Below the pieces are notes generated by a model that had not been told where the DNA came from, searched no databases, and worked only from the letters and a program-made list of their open reading frames with translations. Positions 36,162 to 45,692 of a stretch of DNA of 64,000 nt are shown here, piece after piece. Position numbers and translations under genes: made by a program. The stretch lies in NCBI RefSeq assembly GCF_000526795.1, contig NZ_JAGT01000001.1, positions 2,082,001-2,146,000 on the forward strand. Reading direction: 5' to 3'. Each line of letters begins with the position of its first letter. The stretch's first letter is position 1. The DNA comes from Ruminococcus flavefaciens AE3010 (GTDB taxonomy: Bacteria; Bacillota; Clostridia; Oscillospirales; Ruminococcaceae).

Positions 36162-37589
36162 TTATCGTTTCAGAAGCTTCTTTGCTGTATCTATGAGCGC
36201 CTGATAATTGATGAACATTACCAGCACGAACAGCAGAGATACCCAAAGCATATAAAGCTTAGGCGCTCCTATGATGAGAACGCTCATAAGCAGCAGTGAT
36301 ACGGTGTTCACCAGAGTCTTTATCATATCGAACCTGAACGGCACATAGTATCTTGCGTCTATCATTCTTGCGCCGTAGCAGATGATATAGCTGAGGAATG
36401 TTGCAAATGCGGCGCCCTGTATGCCCCATTCGGGTATGAGGAAGTAGTTCATCACGATATTTACCGTGCAGGCTACAAGGGCTGTCCATGAGGAGTTCTT
36501 GGGGTGCTTGGTAGCTGAGTATATGCTGCCGAGGAACTGGTTAAGGCTCATAAATACTACTGCCACCACAAGTATGGGAGTATAAATATATACATCAGCA
36601 TACTCGGAATAGGTCTTTGAAGGTACAATGAACGATGTTATGGGCTTTATTATAAGGAAAAGCGCTGCGGAAGCCATAAAGAGCACGGCTTCATAGGCAG
36701 AGTAGACCTTTTCGTAGAATCTGTTGCGGTCAGCGGAGGAGTTCTCCGTTATTGCGGACATGCTCCACGCCTGATAGAATATGGTGGATACCATGGATAT
36801 AAGGCTGGGTATCTTGTTGGCGTAGTCGTAGATCCCCGCCATACCCGTTCCCAGCTCAACGCGGTCGCTTTTCATATTGTTTATGAAAAGTCTGTCGGAA
36901 AGACTGGTAATGGTCCACATTACTATGGTAGGGATAAGAGGTGCGGCAAAATGCATCATTTCCCTGCCCAGCTCCTTGTTGAAATAGCGCAGACCTGCGT
37001 ATTCATGGAGCTTAGCTGCAATAAACAGGAAAACCGCCGAGCAGGCGTCGGAAAGGATAGCTGCCAGCAGGAAGCCCTTTACTCCCCAGTGATTATGTGA
37101 GATGAAAATGAGGTTGAATATCAGCAGAGTAAGTGTGGCGAGGATACCGTCTATGGAAAACAGCTTTACAAGGTCCCTTGCACGGACAAAGTTCTGACAG
37201 AGCATTCTCAGGGACGACATGATGACATAGATTATGAGCATCACGGTGAAGCCCTTCATATAGCTCAGCGAGGACATGCGGCTCAGGAACGGCACAGTGA
37301 TAGCCATGAGCATCATACCTGCTGAGGTTATGACAGCCGAAGTCGAGAACACCTCACGCTTGTCGTACTCCTTATCAAGACCGAAGCGGATAAGGTACTC
37401 CTGAAGTGCAAAGGTGAATATAGGCTGCAAAAACAGCAGTGAAAGCTCAAGAAGTCCCTTTATACCAGATTCCGTATCGCTCAGATTCAGGGCATAGAGC
37501 CTTGTCAGCAGAAGATTAAGTATTTTCGCACCGAAGCTTCCGATAGCAAAGATCCCCGTATTAAAGACCAGTTTTTTATATTTATTCAT
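36162..37589 (-). CDS. Polysaccharide/oligosaccharide flippase (MATE-like Wzx family)
   Basis: 475 residues with 12-14 hydrophobic helices. The start KLVFNTGIFAIGSFGAKILN and the paired motif region FALQEYLIRFGLDKEYDKRE are typical of the polysaccharide-biosynthesis flippases that move undecaprenyl-linked glycans across the membrane. No glycosyltransferase genes are nearby, so the substrate is unknown. It has its own promoter. Confidence 0.88.
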   Translation of the reverse strand: MNKYKKLVFNTGIFAIGSFGAKILNLLLTRLYALNLSDTESGIKGLLELSLLFLQPIFTFALQEYLIRFGLDKEYDKREVFSTSAVITSAGMMLMAITVPFLSRMSSLSYMKGFTVMLIIYVIMSSLRMLCQNFVRARDLVKLFSIDGILATLTLLIFNLIFISHNHWGVKGFLLAAILSDACSAVFLFIAAKLHEYAGLRYFNKELGREMMHFAAPLIPTIVMWTITSLSDRLFINNMKSDRVELGTGMAGIYDYANKIPSLISMVSTIFYQAWSMSAITENSSADRNRFYEKVYSAYEAVLFMASAALFLIIKPITSFIVPSKTYSEYADVYIYTPILVVAVVFMSLNQFLGSIYSATKHPKNSSWTALVACTVNIVMNYFLIPEWGIQGAAFATFLSYIICYGARMIDARYYVPFRFDMIKTLVNTVSLLLMSVLIIGAPKLYMLWVSLLFVLVMFINYQALIDTAKKLLKR

Positions 37590-37621
37590 TTTTCACACTC
37601 CGCATAATATAATACGCTAAT

Positions 37622-37650
37622 ATTATAACATGAAATTTTTAATAAATCAA
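37622..37650 (-). promoter_or_regulatory. Promoter of the flippase gene
   Basis: Minus strand: TTGATT (37650-37645), 17-base spacer, TATAAT (37627-37622). Confidence 0.75.
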
Positions 37651-37657
37651 CGTCCAA

Positions 37658-37689
37658 GCAAAAAAAGCTTCCGAAACGGAAGCTTTTTT
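37658..37689 (-). terminator. Terminator after the DUF2752 gene
   Basis: AAAAAAGCTTCCG, loop of 3, CGGAAGCTTTTTT (37661-37689). The sequence is symmetric, so it can stop transcription in both directions. Confidence 0.9.
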
Positions 37690-37698
37690 ATTGATATT

Positions 37699-38094
37699 TT
37701 AAGAGATCGGACCAAGTGCAGGAATGAAATTCCTTATTATGAAATACACAAAGAACAATCCTATCACTATCATCCATATCCACGTTTTTCTCGGAAGGAT
37801 CTTTATATCCTTACCGAATACAGCTGCAAGATTCTCAGCATACAGCAGACACAGCAGCAGTGACAGAAAGGGCATAGTTGCATTGTTCCTTATTGCCGTC
37901 CATATATGGCCGTGCAATAAAGCAATACAGCTTCTGGTATTTCCGCAGCCCGTACACCAATAGCCTGTAACCTTATGGAAAGTGCATGGCGGAAGACTCT
38001 TTGCCAGTCCGATAACTCTATCTCTGAGCGCAAGAAGGACCAGTGCCATGATGGGCACAGCGATCGCAATTGCTGCTCTCAGACGTTTAGACAT
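37699..38094 (-). CDS. DUF2752 small membrane protein
   Basis: 131 residues, three hydrophobic segments. The segment PPCTFHKVTGYWCTGCGNTR followed by SCIALLHG is the family signature (cysteine pair and TR), close to the first membrane helix. Function unknown. It starts 3 bases after the DUF4190 gene and so forms an operon with it; DUF2752 and DUF4190 genes are often neighbours. Confidence 0.88.
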   Translation of the reverse strand: MSKRLRAAIAIAVPIMALVLLALRDRVIGLAKSLPPCTFHKVTGYWCTGCGNTRSCIALLHGHIWTAIRNNATMPFLSLLLCLLYAENLAAVFGKDIKILPRKTWIWMIVIGLFFVYFIIRNFIPALGPIS

Positions 38095-38097
38095 TTA

Positions 38098-38511
38098 TTA
38101 CTTCTTAAAAAAGATAGCTGCCTTATTGGCATTCTCAGCTGCCTTTTCAGCCCAGCTCATAAGTGCTTCGCCCTTAACGAGAATAACGATCATATAACCG
38201 AAGCCAAGGAGCGTACCAATTATACCGCATACGAGACCGGCTACTGCCAGACCGTTCTTGCCGTTTTTCTTTATTGATACTGCACCAAAGATAACAGAAA
38301 GGATTCCGAGGATACCTCCGGGCCATGTAGTACAGCAGATAACTATTGAAATGATACCGAGTACGAGAGAAGCGATAGCCATACCGTTTGACTTGGGTGT
38401 CTGATCCATTGAATTGCTGTATGGATCAAATGCAGGCTGAGCATACGGATCAGCATTTACCTGACCATTGTTCTGGTAATCGTTCTGATTGTTATTATAA
38501 TTGTTATCCAT
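38098..38511 (-). CDS. DUF4190-type membrane protein
   Basis: 137 residues: an Asn/Gln-rich N-terminus (MDNNYNNNQNDYQNNGQVNA) and two membrane helices with GMAIASLVLGIISIVICCTT and NGLAVAGLVCGIIGTLLGFG. AAAGGAG stands before the ATG. A possible -10 element (TATAAT) lies about 45 bases upstream, but I see no good -35. Function unknown. Confidence 0.82.
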   Translation of the reverse strand: MDNNYNNNQNDYQNNGQVNADPYAQPAFDPYSNSMDQTPKSNGMAIASLVLGIISIVICCTTWPGGILGILSVIFGAVSIKKNGKNGLAVAGLVCGIIGTLLGFGYMIVILVKGEALMSWAEKAAENANKAAIFFKK

Positions 38512-38605
38512 GATAAAACTCTCCTTTAAATTAAAAATAAATTATACCGTGATCGGTATTTATAAAATAAACGTTTTCGATCCACCGAAAGCATTTATTT
38601 CCGCT

Positions 38606-39127
38606 TTATGAAAATGCAGCTAAACCTAACGGAGCTGAACCTGCTGCAAGAAGAATAAGACCTAAAAGGAACCATGCAATTGCGATTATGCTGCAAACCA
38701 GACCTGCAATAGCCATTCCTCTGCCGTCCTCATTCTTTTTGATAGCTATACCACCGAGTGCAAGACCGATAATAGCGCATATGATACCTATCCATCTTGT
38801 AAGGATGCAGCAGCCCAGAACAACTGCAACAATACCGAGTACCATTGAAGCGATCGCCTTGCCCTTAGGACCGCCCGCTGATGTAGGAGCGCTTCCGTTG
38901 AAAGGAGCATTGTAGGGTGCATTTCCGTTATAAGAATCCCCCATAGGTGCCTGATTGAAATCAGGTGCTGCGTTAGGCTGACCGGCAGTGTCGTTTTGCT
39001 GTGTCTCAGGACTTGGTGTCACACTTGGCTGACTGTCAAAGCTGTTCTGCTGTGTCTCAGGATCAGGCGTCAAATTTGGCGGACTGTCGAAGCCATTTGG
39101 CTGATCGTTGTTGTAATTGTTATCCAT
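38606..39127 (-). CDS. DUF4190-type membrane protein with repeated N-terminal segment
   Basis: 173 residues. The N-terminal 75 residues contain a duplicated unit of about 18 residues (PDPETQQNSFDSQPSVTPSP then ETQQND). The two C-terminal helices match the DUF4190 pattern (AIASMVLGIVAVVLGCCILT, GMAIAGLVCSIIAIAWFLL). It has its own promoter and is a paralogue of the genes at 38098 and 34424. Function unknown. Confidence 0.82.
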   Translation of the reverse strand: MDNNYNNDQPNGFDSPPNLTPDPETQQNSFDSQPSVTPSPETQQNDTAGQPNAAPDFNQAPMGDSYNGNAPYNAPFNGSAPTSAGGPKGKAIASMVLGIVAVVLGCCILTRWIGIICAIIGLALGGIAIKKNEDGRGMAIAGLVCSIIAIAWFLLGLILLAAGSAPLGLAAFS

Positions 39128-39164
39128 TATTAAAATTCCTCCCTAAAGGTACTATAATACGTAA

Positions 39165-39193
39165 AGTATAGCACTTTAGTCGATTTTTGTCAA
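39165..39193 (-). promoter_or_regulatory. Promoter of the DUF4190 gene at 38606
   Basis: Minus strand: TTGACA (39193-39188), 17-base spacer, TATACT (39170-39165). Confidence 0.85.
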
Positions 39194-39315
39194 TAGAAAA
39201 GACAAAAATTATTGGAAAAAGTTATGATGTCATATGAAATTTTTATTTAAAATATTTAAATTGTGATCATAAACGCAGCCCGCAGCAAGCCTTTATTTTC
39301 CCCTATAAAGAGAGC

Positions 39316-39344
39316 GGCACTGCCGCAGTTCAGGCGGCAGTGCC
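39316..39344 (-). terminator. Probable terminator of the second transport locus
   Basis: GGCACTGCCGC, loop of 7, GCGGCAGTGCC. The following minus-strand bases are only moderately T-rich (GCTCTCTTTATAG). It lies 55 bases past the lipoprotein stop codon. Confidence 0.6.
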
Positions 39345-39398
39345 ATAAATTAAGGAGGTTGTATTTAAACCAATTTAAGTAGGTTTACATGAATATTA

Positions 39399-41810
39399 TC
39401 AGCCCTGCTCGCTGAGAAGCAGAGAAACACGGCTCTGGAGATTCTTGATGATCTCGTCAGATGTTTTTTCACCCTCAAAGAAAGCCTCGGCTTCTTCTAT
39501 GATGATATTCTGTATCTCAGGATCAAACTCATCTGCAACAACTGTAGCATTGGTGATATAGTCTACCAGCTCATTCTTCTCTTCCTCAGTGAGAGGATCA
39601 ATATCAACTGCCTTGTTCTTGCTCTGATCGTAGTATGTGTAGTTGTACTCTATCTTCTTGCCGTTTTCGTCTATATAGTAAGGCTTCTTTGTAGCAGCAT
39701 CAGCCATCTTATCGAACTTGGACTTGATAGTGGAAAGTCCGTTCATATACATCATCTGTGAATCCTCATCCTCTTCATCAGATTCCTTGAAGAATTCCTT
39801 GATGAGCTCCCAGCAGGTGTCCTTATCGGAAGAATCCGCAAGGATAGAAAGATTCTCTGACAGTGAGATAACGCCGCCGTTTCCGCCTACTGAAGGCAAG
39901 CCGATAAACTTGACCTTGTCGTTGCCGAATCTGCCCTTGAACTGAGAAATGTACATTTCAAAACTATAAATATAAACATTCTCGATGAGCTGCTTATCCT
40001 TCATGAAGTTGTCACTGTTGTAGATCTCATTAACAGCATCGTTGTCGTCCCAGTCGATAATATCGTCCTGCTTGGGGAACTTGTTTGCAAAGTCGAGTAT
40101 CTTCTTGAACTCGGGAGTGTCAAAGCTGCAGGTCCTCTTTTCGTAGTCGATACAGCTGCTGAGAGAGCTGATTATCATCTCGGTAATGGACTCCTTGGAG
40201 TCAAGGGCAGTGAGAGATGTTCCCTCGGGCATCTTACTGTATGTATCGATCATCTCGTCGATAGTCCATGTATCCTTATCAAAGTTCTTTTCCTTGATAG
40301 CATATGTCTCTACGTTGAATGATGTGGGAATTGAGAGCATCTTGCCGCCGACCTTGCATGCCTCAAGGATATTGGGCATAATGTCGTCGGTATGGATATC
40401 GCTGTCCTTTGAGAGATAATCGTTGAGGTCAACGAAAAGTCCCTTGTTTGCCAGATTCTTGATGATAGCCAGATTCTGGCATACTATCATATCGGGAGCG
40501 TTGCCTGAAACGATATCCTTTTTGAGCTGCTCTTCTCCCGAGCTTATCCTCTTGTCGTTTTCCATGTCGTATTCATCATACTTGCTGTAATCCACCATCT
40601 TGAAGCGAACGCCGTCGTGAGACTTGTTGAAGTCGGATACCATCTGCTTTACGCTCCAGTTATCGTACATAACGCCGATAGTGAGTACCTTTGTATTCTC
40701 GATCTCTGAAATGTCACGTTTTGTAAGTCTGTACAGTCCGTAGCTGGCTGTCATGCTGCTGTAATCCTGATACGCAACTACATAATCGCCGTTATCCATG
40801 GAGATTATTGAGCTTGCATCGCCGTTTCCAAAGTCGGAATCCAGCCAGTTGATGATCTCAACGCCGCTTCCGTCCTCCTTGACTCCGCAGAGAGCCGTAG
40901 AAGTACTCATAAGGAACTTATAATCGCCGTTGCCTCTGAACAGTGTACCTGTATTATCTGAAAGTCCTGCTTTCTTCAGGTCGATAACGTCGCCTGTGGG
41001 CTTCATCGTATCAATGTCAAGCATTTTGACAGCGGTATCAGCGTCCTTGAAATAGCCTGCTACACCGACGGTCTTGTCATCAAGCACTGCAACGCTGTCG
41101 ATATAGGTGGCATCGAGTCCGTCGAGCTCGCCCCCGACCTTTCCGTCAGAGTTTATGATGATAGCATCTGTCTCGCCCATATAAGTCTCGCAGATGATCT
41201 TTCCGCCGCCGCATGGGAACATGCGTCCGATGTTAATGTTACCGTCTTCATCTTCATATTCTTCAAGGCCTGTAATATCTGTTTTTGACTTGATATTTCC
41301 TTCAAGATCGACTGCATAAAGCTTATAGCTGTATGTTACGTTGCTGTAAAACTCTTCAAAGTCAAAGTTTTCATAATCGAAATTCGGATCCTCGAAATTC
41401 GGCTTCTCCTTGTCACCGTAGTCACAGAATGTTGCAAATGCCAGTATCTCGCCGTCAGGGCTGTAGGCTGTATTGAAGTAAACATCATCGCTCTCCTTTA
41501 TGCCCCAGTCGATATCGATCTGCTCACAGTTCTGGAAATCATTGTCAGAGATATAGAATGTGGGACTATTGCTTCTTCCATCAGCCGAACCGAGAAGTAT
41601 CCTGTTCTCGTCGATCCTGTCAATGCTCTGGACATCGTCCACATCAGTGTCTATTTCCACTGCCTTGTAGGAAGCTGCCATGAGCTCCTTTGTTGTCTTC
41701 GATCTTCCCTCGCTGTCGTTGTCTCTTTTGCCGCATGAAGCTGCCGAGCCGACGATAACTGTTAATGCTGCTGTTAATGCTGTGATTCTGGTCGTAAATG
41801 TTTTTTTCAT
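39399..41810 (-). CDS. Lipoprotein: propeller-like N-terminal half joined to a sugar-type solute-binding domain
   Basis: 803 residues. The signal peptide ends in a lipobox-like VGSAASC, with Cys26 as lipid-anchor candidate. Residues about 45-370 are blade-like repeats (DEDGNINIGRMFPCGGGKII, IINSDGKVGGELDGLDATYI), which suggests a beta-propeller. From about residue 380 (VLTIGVMYDNWSVKQMVSDF) to the end it resembles a family-1 solute-binding protein, with APDMIVCQNL and KDTCWELIKEFFKE. It is the last gene of the locus, behind the MacB-like protein. The fusion is unusual for a binding protein. Confidence 0.8.
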   Translation of the reverse strand: MKKTFTTRITALTAALTVIVGSAASCGKRDNDSEGRSKTTKELMAASYKAVEIDTDVDDVQSIDRIDENRILLGSADGRSNSPTFYISDNDFQNCEQIDIDWGIKESDDVYFNTAYSPDGEILAFATFCDYGDKEKPNFEDPNFDYENFDFEEFYSNVTYSYKLYAVDLEGNIKSKTDITGLEEYEDEDGNINIGRMFPCGGGKIICETYMGETDAIIINSDGKVGGELDGLDATYIDSVAVLDDKTVGVAGYFKDADTAVKMLDIDTMKPTGDVIDLKKAGLSDNTGTLFRGNGDYKFLMSTSTALCGVKEDGSGVEIINWLDSDFGNGDASSIISMDNGDYVVAYQDYSSMTASYGLYRLTKRDISEIENTKVLTIGVMYDNWSVKQMVSDFNKSHDGVRFKMVDYSKYDEYDMENDKRISSGEEQLKKDIVSGNAPDMIVCQNLAIIKNLANKGLFVDLNDYLSKDSDIHTDDIMPNILEACKVGGKMLSIPTSFNVETYAIKEKNFDKDTWTIDEMIDTYSKMPEGTSLTALDSKESITEMIISSLSSCIDYEKRTCSFDTPEFKKILDFANKFPKQDDIIDWDDNDAVNEIYNSDNFMKDKQLIENVYIYSFEMYISQFKGRFGNDKVKFIGLPSVGGNGGVISLSENLSILADSSDKDTCWELIKEFFKESDEEDEDSQMMYMNGLSTIKSKFDKMADAATKKPYYIDENGKKIEYNYTYYDQSKNKAVDIDPLTEEEKNELVDYITNATVVADEFDPEIQNIIIEEAEAFFEGEKTSDEIIKNLQSRVSLLLSEQG

Positions 41811-41833
41811 AATAATTCCTCTTTTTTGTTTTT

Positions 41834-43006
41834 TTATATTTTACTTTCTTTTGTTTGCTCCTGTTTTTCTGTTGCGGAGCTTTCTTTGTTCTCTTCCGTG
41901 CTGCGGCTGTTCTTTTTTCTCAGCGATGACATCTTCGCCGATACAAAGCTTACCGCAGCCTTTCCGAGCTCTTTTTTCTTTCGCGTAAACGTCCTGTATG
42001 CCATGATTATCAGCCATATCAGCGTTATAAGCGGTATAGCAAGGAGAAGCCTGCGCCCTCCGTAGATGAATGAAAGCTTGAATTCCACCATTCTTGAAGC
42101 ATTCTCCCAGAACGGATAGACTATCTTGTCCTTACGGACAACGCTGTCCTCAAGCCGTTTCAGAGCCTTGACCCTCTTGTCGGGTACAAATCGCTCCTTG
42201 TTGTCGACTATGCTTATCTGCCCCCTGTATAGTTCGCTGAGATCCTCTTTTGCAAAGTTATAAAGGAAATTCTCAACAGGCTCGGGACTGATAAATTCGT
42301 AGCAGGTGATCTTTCTGAACCCGGCTTTATCTCCGCCGCCCTCTTCGGGACCGCTGCCGAATACAAGCTCTGCTGCATAGTATGATATATACGCCATGGG
42401 AGTACTGCTGATACAGCGCTCCTCGGCATCAGTTCGGGGCAGTTCAATGACTCCCGAAATATATAGCTTAACGTTGTTTATGTATATGCTGCTGCCTGCC
42501 ACATTGTCCGTGCCGTACAGATTCCATGCAAGCTGTCGGTCAACGACCACTCCGTCCTGCATAAGATCGTCGTCAGAGAAAAATGCGCCGCTGACAAGAT
42601 CGAAGCTCCTGAACAGGAAGAAATCTCCTCCCGCCACGGTAATCTCTGCTTCCGAGCGCTTTCCGATATCGCCAGTTACCGTGACCTTTCCCGCCGAAGC
42701 GCTGTATGCGTCGGGGACAAGCTTCTGTGTCTCCTTAGGCTCTATGGCAGCCTCTTTAAGCTTGCCCATCAGTCTTGACTTGACGCCTGCTGCCTCATTC
42801 CTGTCAAAGCCTGCGTCCTCGCTGAAAAAGCAGCTCACCTGTGAGTAATCTCCCTTGCTGCCGTTTTTCCAGCGGTCATGGGCGTAGTTGTAACGCTGTG
42901 ACCTTGCAGCGCTGCTCCCCGCTGCCGTGAGTATCAGCGCTCCTGCAACTGCGGCGGCATTCACCGCGGCGATGACCGCATAAACAGGTCTGAATCTTTT
43001 TTTCAT
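41834..43006 (-). CDS. MacB-like extracellular core protein with two membrane helices, no permease body
   Basis: 390 residues from the ATG at 43006. A membrane helix at about 10-30 is followed by an extracellular domain of about 260 residues with the MacB periplasmic-core pattern (DDDLMQDGVVVDRQLAWNLY, then NVKLYISGVIELP). A single helix near residues 315-335 follows, then a basic tail. A true MacB/FtsX permease has four helices, so this is a reduced form. It sits between the membrane-fusion gene and the lipoprotein gene. Its role in transport is unknown. Confidence 0.65.
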   Translation of the reverse strand: MKKRFRPVYAVIAAVNAAAVAGALILTAAGSSAARSQRYNYAHDRWKNGSKGDYSQVSCFFSEDAGFDRNEAAGVKSRLMGKLKEAAIEPKETQKLVPDAYSASAGKVTVTGDIGKRSEAEITVAGGDFFLFRSFDLVSGAFFSDDDLMQDGVVVDRQLAWNLYGTDNVAGSSIYINNVKLYISGVIELPRTDAEERCISSTPMAYISYYAAELVFGSGPEEGGGDKAGFRKITCYEFISPEPVENFLYNFAKEDLSELYRGQISIVDNKERFVPDKRVKALKRLEDSVVRKDKIVYPFWENASRMVEFKLSFIYGGRRLLLAIPLITLIWLIIMAYRTFTRKKKELGKAAVSFVSAKMSSLRKKNSRSTEENKESSATEKQEQTKESKI

Positions 43007-43019
43007 AAGGTGCACCGCC

Positions 43020-44753
43020 TTATTTATCCTTCATGCGTACCTGATCTCCCGGATGGAGAGGCTTGCTTGCTGCGGTGATAACGAAGTCGCCTCTGCTGAT
43101 GTCTCCCGAAACTGCACAGGAGACCTCGTCCTTTGCTTCTTCGTTGACGGTAACTCTTTCAGCATAATAGCGGTTGCCAAGAGGAGTGCTCTTCTGACGG
43201 ACTACAAGCACGTAGCTGCTGCCGTTGTCGGGAACAACTGCGCTTTTCGGGACTATGGCATCATATGTTCCGCTTCCGAGCGGAATGGAAAGATCAAGAG
43301 TGTCTCCCGATTCAACATTGCCTGTTACCGTGAAAATAAGGGACTTTTTCTTTGCTCCCGCACTCGGATCGCTTTTGATCTCGCTGAGAACGGCTTCCAC
43401 ATCGCCGTCGTAATTGTTCATGACCTCGGCAATGGCGCCTTTCTTGACTTTTTTGAGCTTGTCGGCGTCAACGGTGAGCTTTACGGTATAGCCCTCGGAA
43501 ACAAGATCGATAACGGCAAGGGGCGAATTCTCAACGGTAGTCTCATCGACCTTTATGTTAATGGCGCTTACAACGCCGTCGTACTTTGATCTTATCTCGG
43601 TAGCCTTATCGTCTTTTTTCAGCTTTTCATATTTTTCCTTTTTTCTTTCCATGTCCTTTTTAAGGGACTCAAGATTGAGAGCATTCTGCTGTTCCTTTAT
43701 GGAATCGCTCTTCTTTGTCTTGTTGAGCTCGATGATCTTCTTTTCAAGGGCATTCTGCTTTTCAATAACGCTTGCGGCAAGAGACTCATAGGTGTCTTTA
43801 CCTGCTTCCTCTGTAATCGAGTCGGTGTAAGCCTCTATCTCGCCCTTGAGCCTTGCAGCTTCCTCCGAGACCTCGCTGAGACGTGAGTTGAGCTCGCTGC
43901 GCTTGCTGCTCTTTGCACTGATGTAAGCGTCCTTTGCAGAATCTCTTACTGCCTGCTTGGCGTCAGCCTCTGCCTTTGTGATCTCAACATTTGCGTTTGC
44001 AGTGAGAGCCTCTACATAGAGATCGTGGGCTGTCTTGTACTCCTCCTCGGCAGCTGCATAAACACTGTAAAGAGTCGGAAGGTCTCCGATGAATTCGGGG
44101 TCAGCCTCCTCATACATATCAGAAGTGATATTCTGGACAGCCGTATCAAGCTTTGTCTGTAAAGCGGAAACTCTTGAATACTCAGCCTTGTTGGACTTGT
44201 TTTTCTCCTTTTCCGCAGCTAATATTCCTTCATTGTTCCTTGCGGCGTCCCGCTTTGCGATGAGAGCATTTATCTCATCACGTGCAGCATTTATTTCCCG
44301 ATTGTCCTCGGAATAATCAAGTGGCTCCTTCAGGAGAGCTGTTTCGTAATCCAGCTTTGCCTTGTCGTAATCCGATTCAGCAAGCTCAAGGGCTTCATTT
44401 CCCACAGCGTTTACTGTAAAGAGGACGTCGTCCTTGTGGACCTCCTGTCCCGACTTTATATGTACCTTTTCCACCACTCTGTTGGCTTCCGCCTTTACCT
44501 CATACGCCTGATTCGACTCAACAGTGCCCTGTGACCTGATGCGTTCAGTGAGCTTTCCCGAAGTAACCGACTCAGTGGAGATCTCGGGGAGCGCCTTGTT
44601 CATTATGGTATTTGAAAAGAATGTGAGCACCAGCATCAGCGCCAGAAATATTATGATAAGCGTCTTTATGAGCTCACGTCTTTTGGCAGGCGACTTTGCT
44701 TCTTTTTCTCCGCGCTCTGCCTGTATATCCTGAATTTCTTTTGTTTCGTTCAT
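43020..44753 (-). CDS. Membrane-fusion/adaptor protein (HlyD/MacA type)
   Basis: 577 residues. One membrane helix (about 31-51), then a biotinyl-lipoyl-like strand (GKLTERIRSQGTVESNQAYE), a very long coiled-coil hairpin (about 120-380), the second lipoyl half (EIRSKYDGVVSAINIKVDET), and a beta-barrel/membrane-proximal part. Proteins of this type link inner-membrane ABC exporters with the outside. In Gram-positives they pair with MacB-like permeases for peptide or lipid export. Here the partner at 41834 is reduced and no ATPase is present. Confidence 0.88.
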   Translation of the reverse strand: MNETKEIQDIQAERGEKEAKSPAKRRELIKTLIIIFLALMLVLTFFSNTIMNKALPEISTESVTSGKLTERIRSQGTVESNQAYEVKAEANRVVEKVHIKSGQEVHKDDVLFTVNAVGNEALELAESDYDKAKLDYETALLKEPLDYSEDNREINAARDEINALIAKRDAARNNEGILAAEKEKNKSNKAEYSRVSALQTKLDTAVQNITSDMYEEADPEFIGDLPTLYSVYAAAEEEYKTAHDLYVEALTANANVEITKAEADAKQAVRDSAKDAYISAKSSKRSELNSRLSEVSEEAARLKGEIEAYTDSITEEAGKDTYESLAASVIEKQNALEKKIIELNKTKKSDSIKEQQNALNLESLKKDMERKKEKYEKLKKDDKATEIRSKYDGVVSAINIKVDETTVENSPLAVIDLVSEGYTVKLTVDADKLKKVKKGAIAEVMNNYDGDVEAVLSEIKSDPSAGAKKKSLIFTVTGNVESGDTLDLSIPLGSGTYDAIVPKSAVVPDNGSSYVLVVRQKSTPLGNRYYAERVTVNEEAKDEVSCAVSGDISRGDFVITAASKPLHPGDQVRMKDK

Positions 44754-44786
44754 ATTATTACTCCTTTGAGAGATGACTTTTCTGCA

Positions 44787-45692
44787 TCAGCCCTTGATTC
44801 CGCCCGAATAGGTTATTCCCTCTATGAGGTAATCCTCACCGTAGAGGAACATCAGCACCGTCGGTATCATGTATACGACTCCTACCGCAAACGCCAGACC
44901 TATATCGCCTGTGCTTATCTGTGAAAGGAATACGGAAAGGGGGTGAAGCGTAGATTCTTTCATAAGTACAAGGGGCTGTTCCACCATGTTCCAGTAATCT
45001 ATGAATACCAGCATGGCAATGGATACTATAGCTCCCTTGCAAAGTGGGATATATATTTTGGTAAGTATCTTGAATTCTCCTGCGCCGTCAAGCTTTGCCG
45101 CCTCAACAAATGAGACAGGTATGCGCCGCATTACCTTTGTCAGCAGGAATATACTGAAAGGCGAGAATACAGCAGGAAGTATTATGGAAAGTCTGGTATC
45201 CAACAGTCCGAACTTATCCGCAACGAGATAATTGGGAACAAGAGTTACCTGATAGGGCATTATCATAAGTATGATATATGCAAAGAAGATGATACCCTTG
45301 AATTTATTGGGATACCTTGAGAATCCGTATGACGTGAGTATCGCCACAGCCATCTGGAACACTGTTATAGGAACTGTCAGCCATACCGAGTTCCAGAACT
45401 TCATGAGATAGTCGGAATTCTGAATGAGGACTGCCTTGTACTGGTCAAATGTCACCTTGTCGGGAATGAATTTAAGGTTTACATTACTGGAGATAAAGGT
45501 CTTTTTGTCCTCGGTCATATTCGACAGCATAGCGCCGTAATTGGCGTTTATCTCATTTGAAGTCATAAAGGAGTTTGCAAGCGTCAGCACCGTGGGCATA
45601 ATAAACAGTACAGCCGCCATGAATATAAATACAAATACTAAGGAATTGATTATTTTTCTTCGGCTTTTCACCGATATTCTTTTCAGCTTCAT
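44787..45692 (-). CDS. Carbohydrate ABC transporter permease, MalG type
   Basis: 301 residues, six membrane segments, EAA loop VEAAKLDGAGEFKILTKIYI, and the end EDYLIEGITYSGGIKG of MalG-type permeases. Start ATG overlaps the stop of the MalF-type gene by one base (TGATG). The predicted binding protein is the lipoprotein at the end of the same locus. Confidence 0.92.
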   Translation of the reverse strand: MKLKRISVKSRRKIINSLVFVFIFMAAVLFIMPTVLTLANSFMTSNEINANYGAMLSNMTEDKKTFISSNVNLKFIPDKVTFDQYKAVLIQNSDYLMKFWNSVWLTVPITVFQMAVAILTSYGFSRYPNKFKGIIFFAYIILMIMPYQVTLVPNYLVADKFGLLDTRLSIILPAVFSPFSIFLLTKVMRRIPVSFVEAAKLDGAGEFKILTKIYIPLCKGAIVSIAMLVFIDYWNMVEQPLVLMKESTLHPLSVFLSQISTGDIGLAFAVGVVYMIPTVLMFLYGEDYLIEGITYSGGIKG

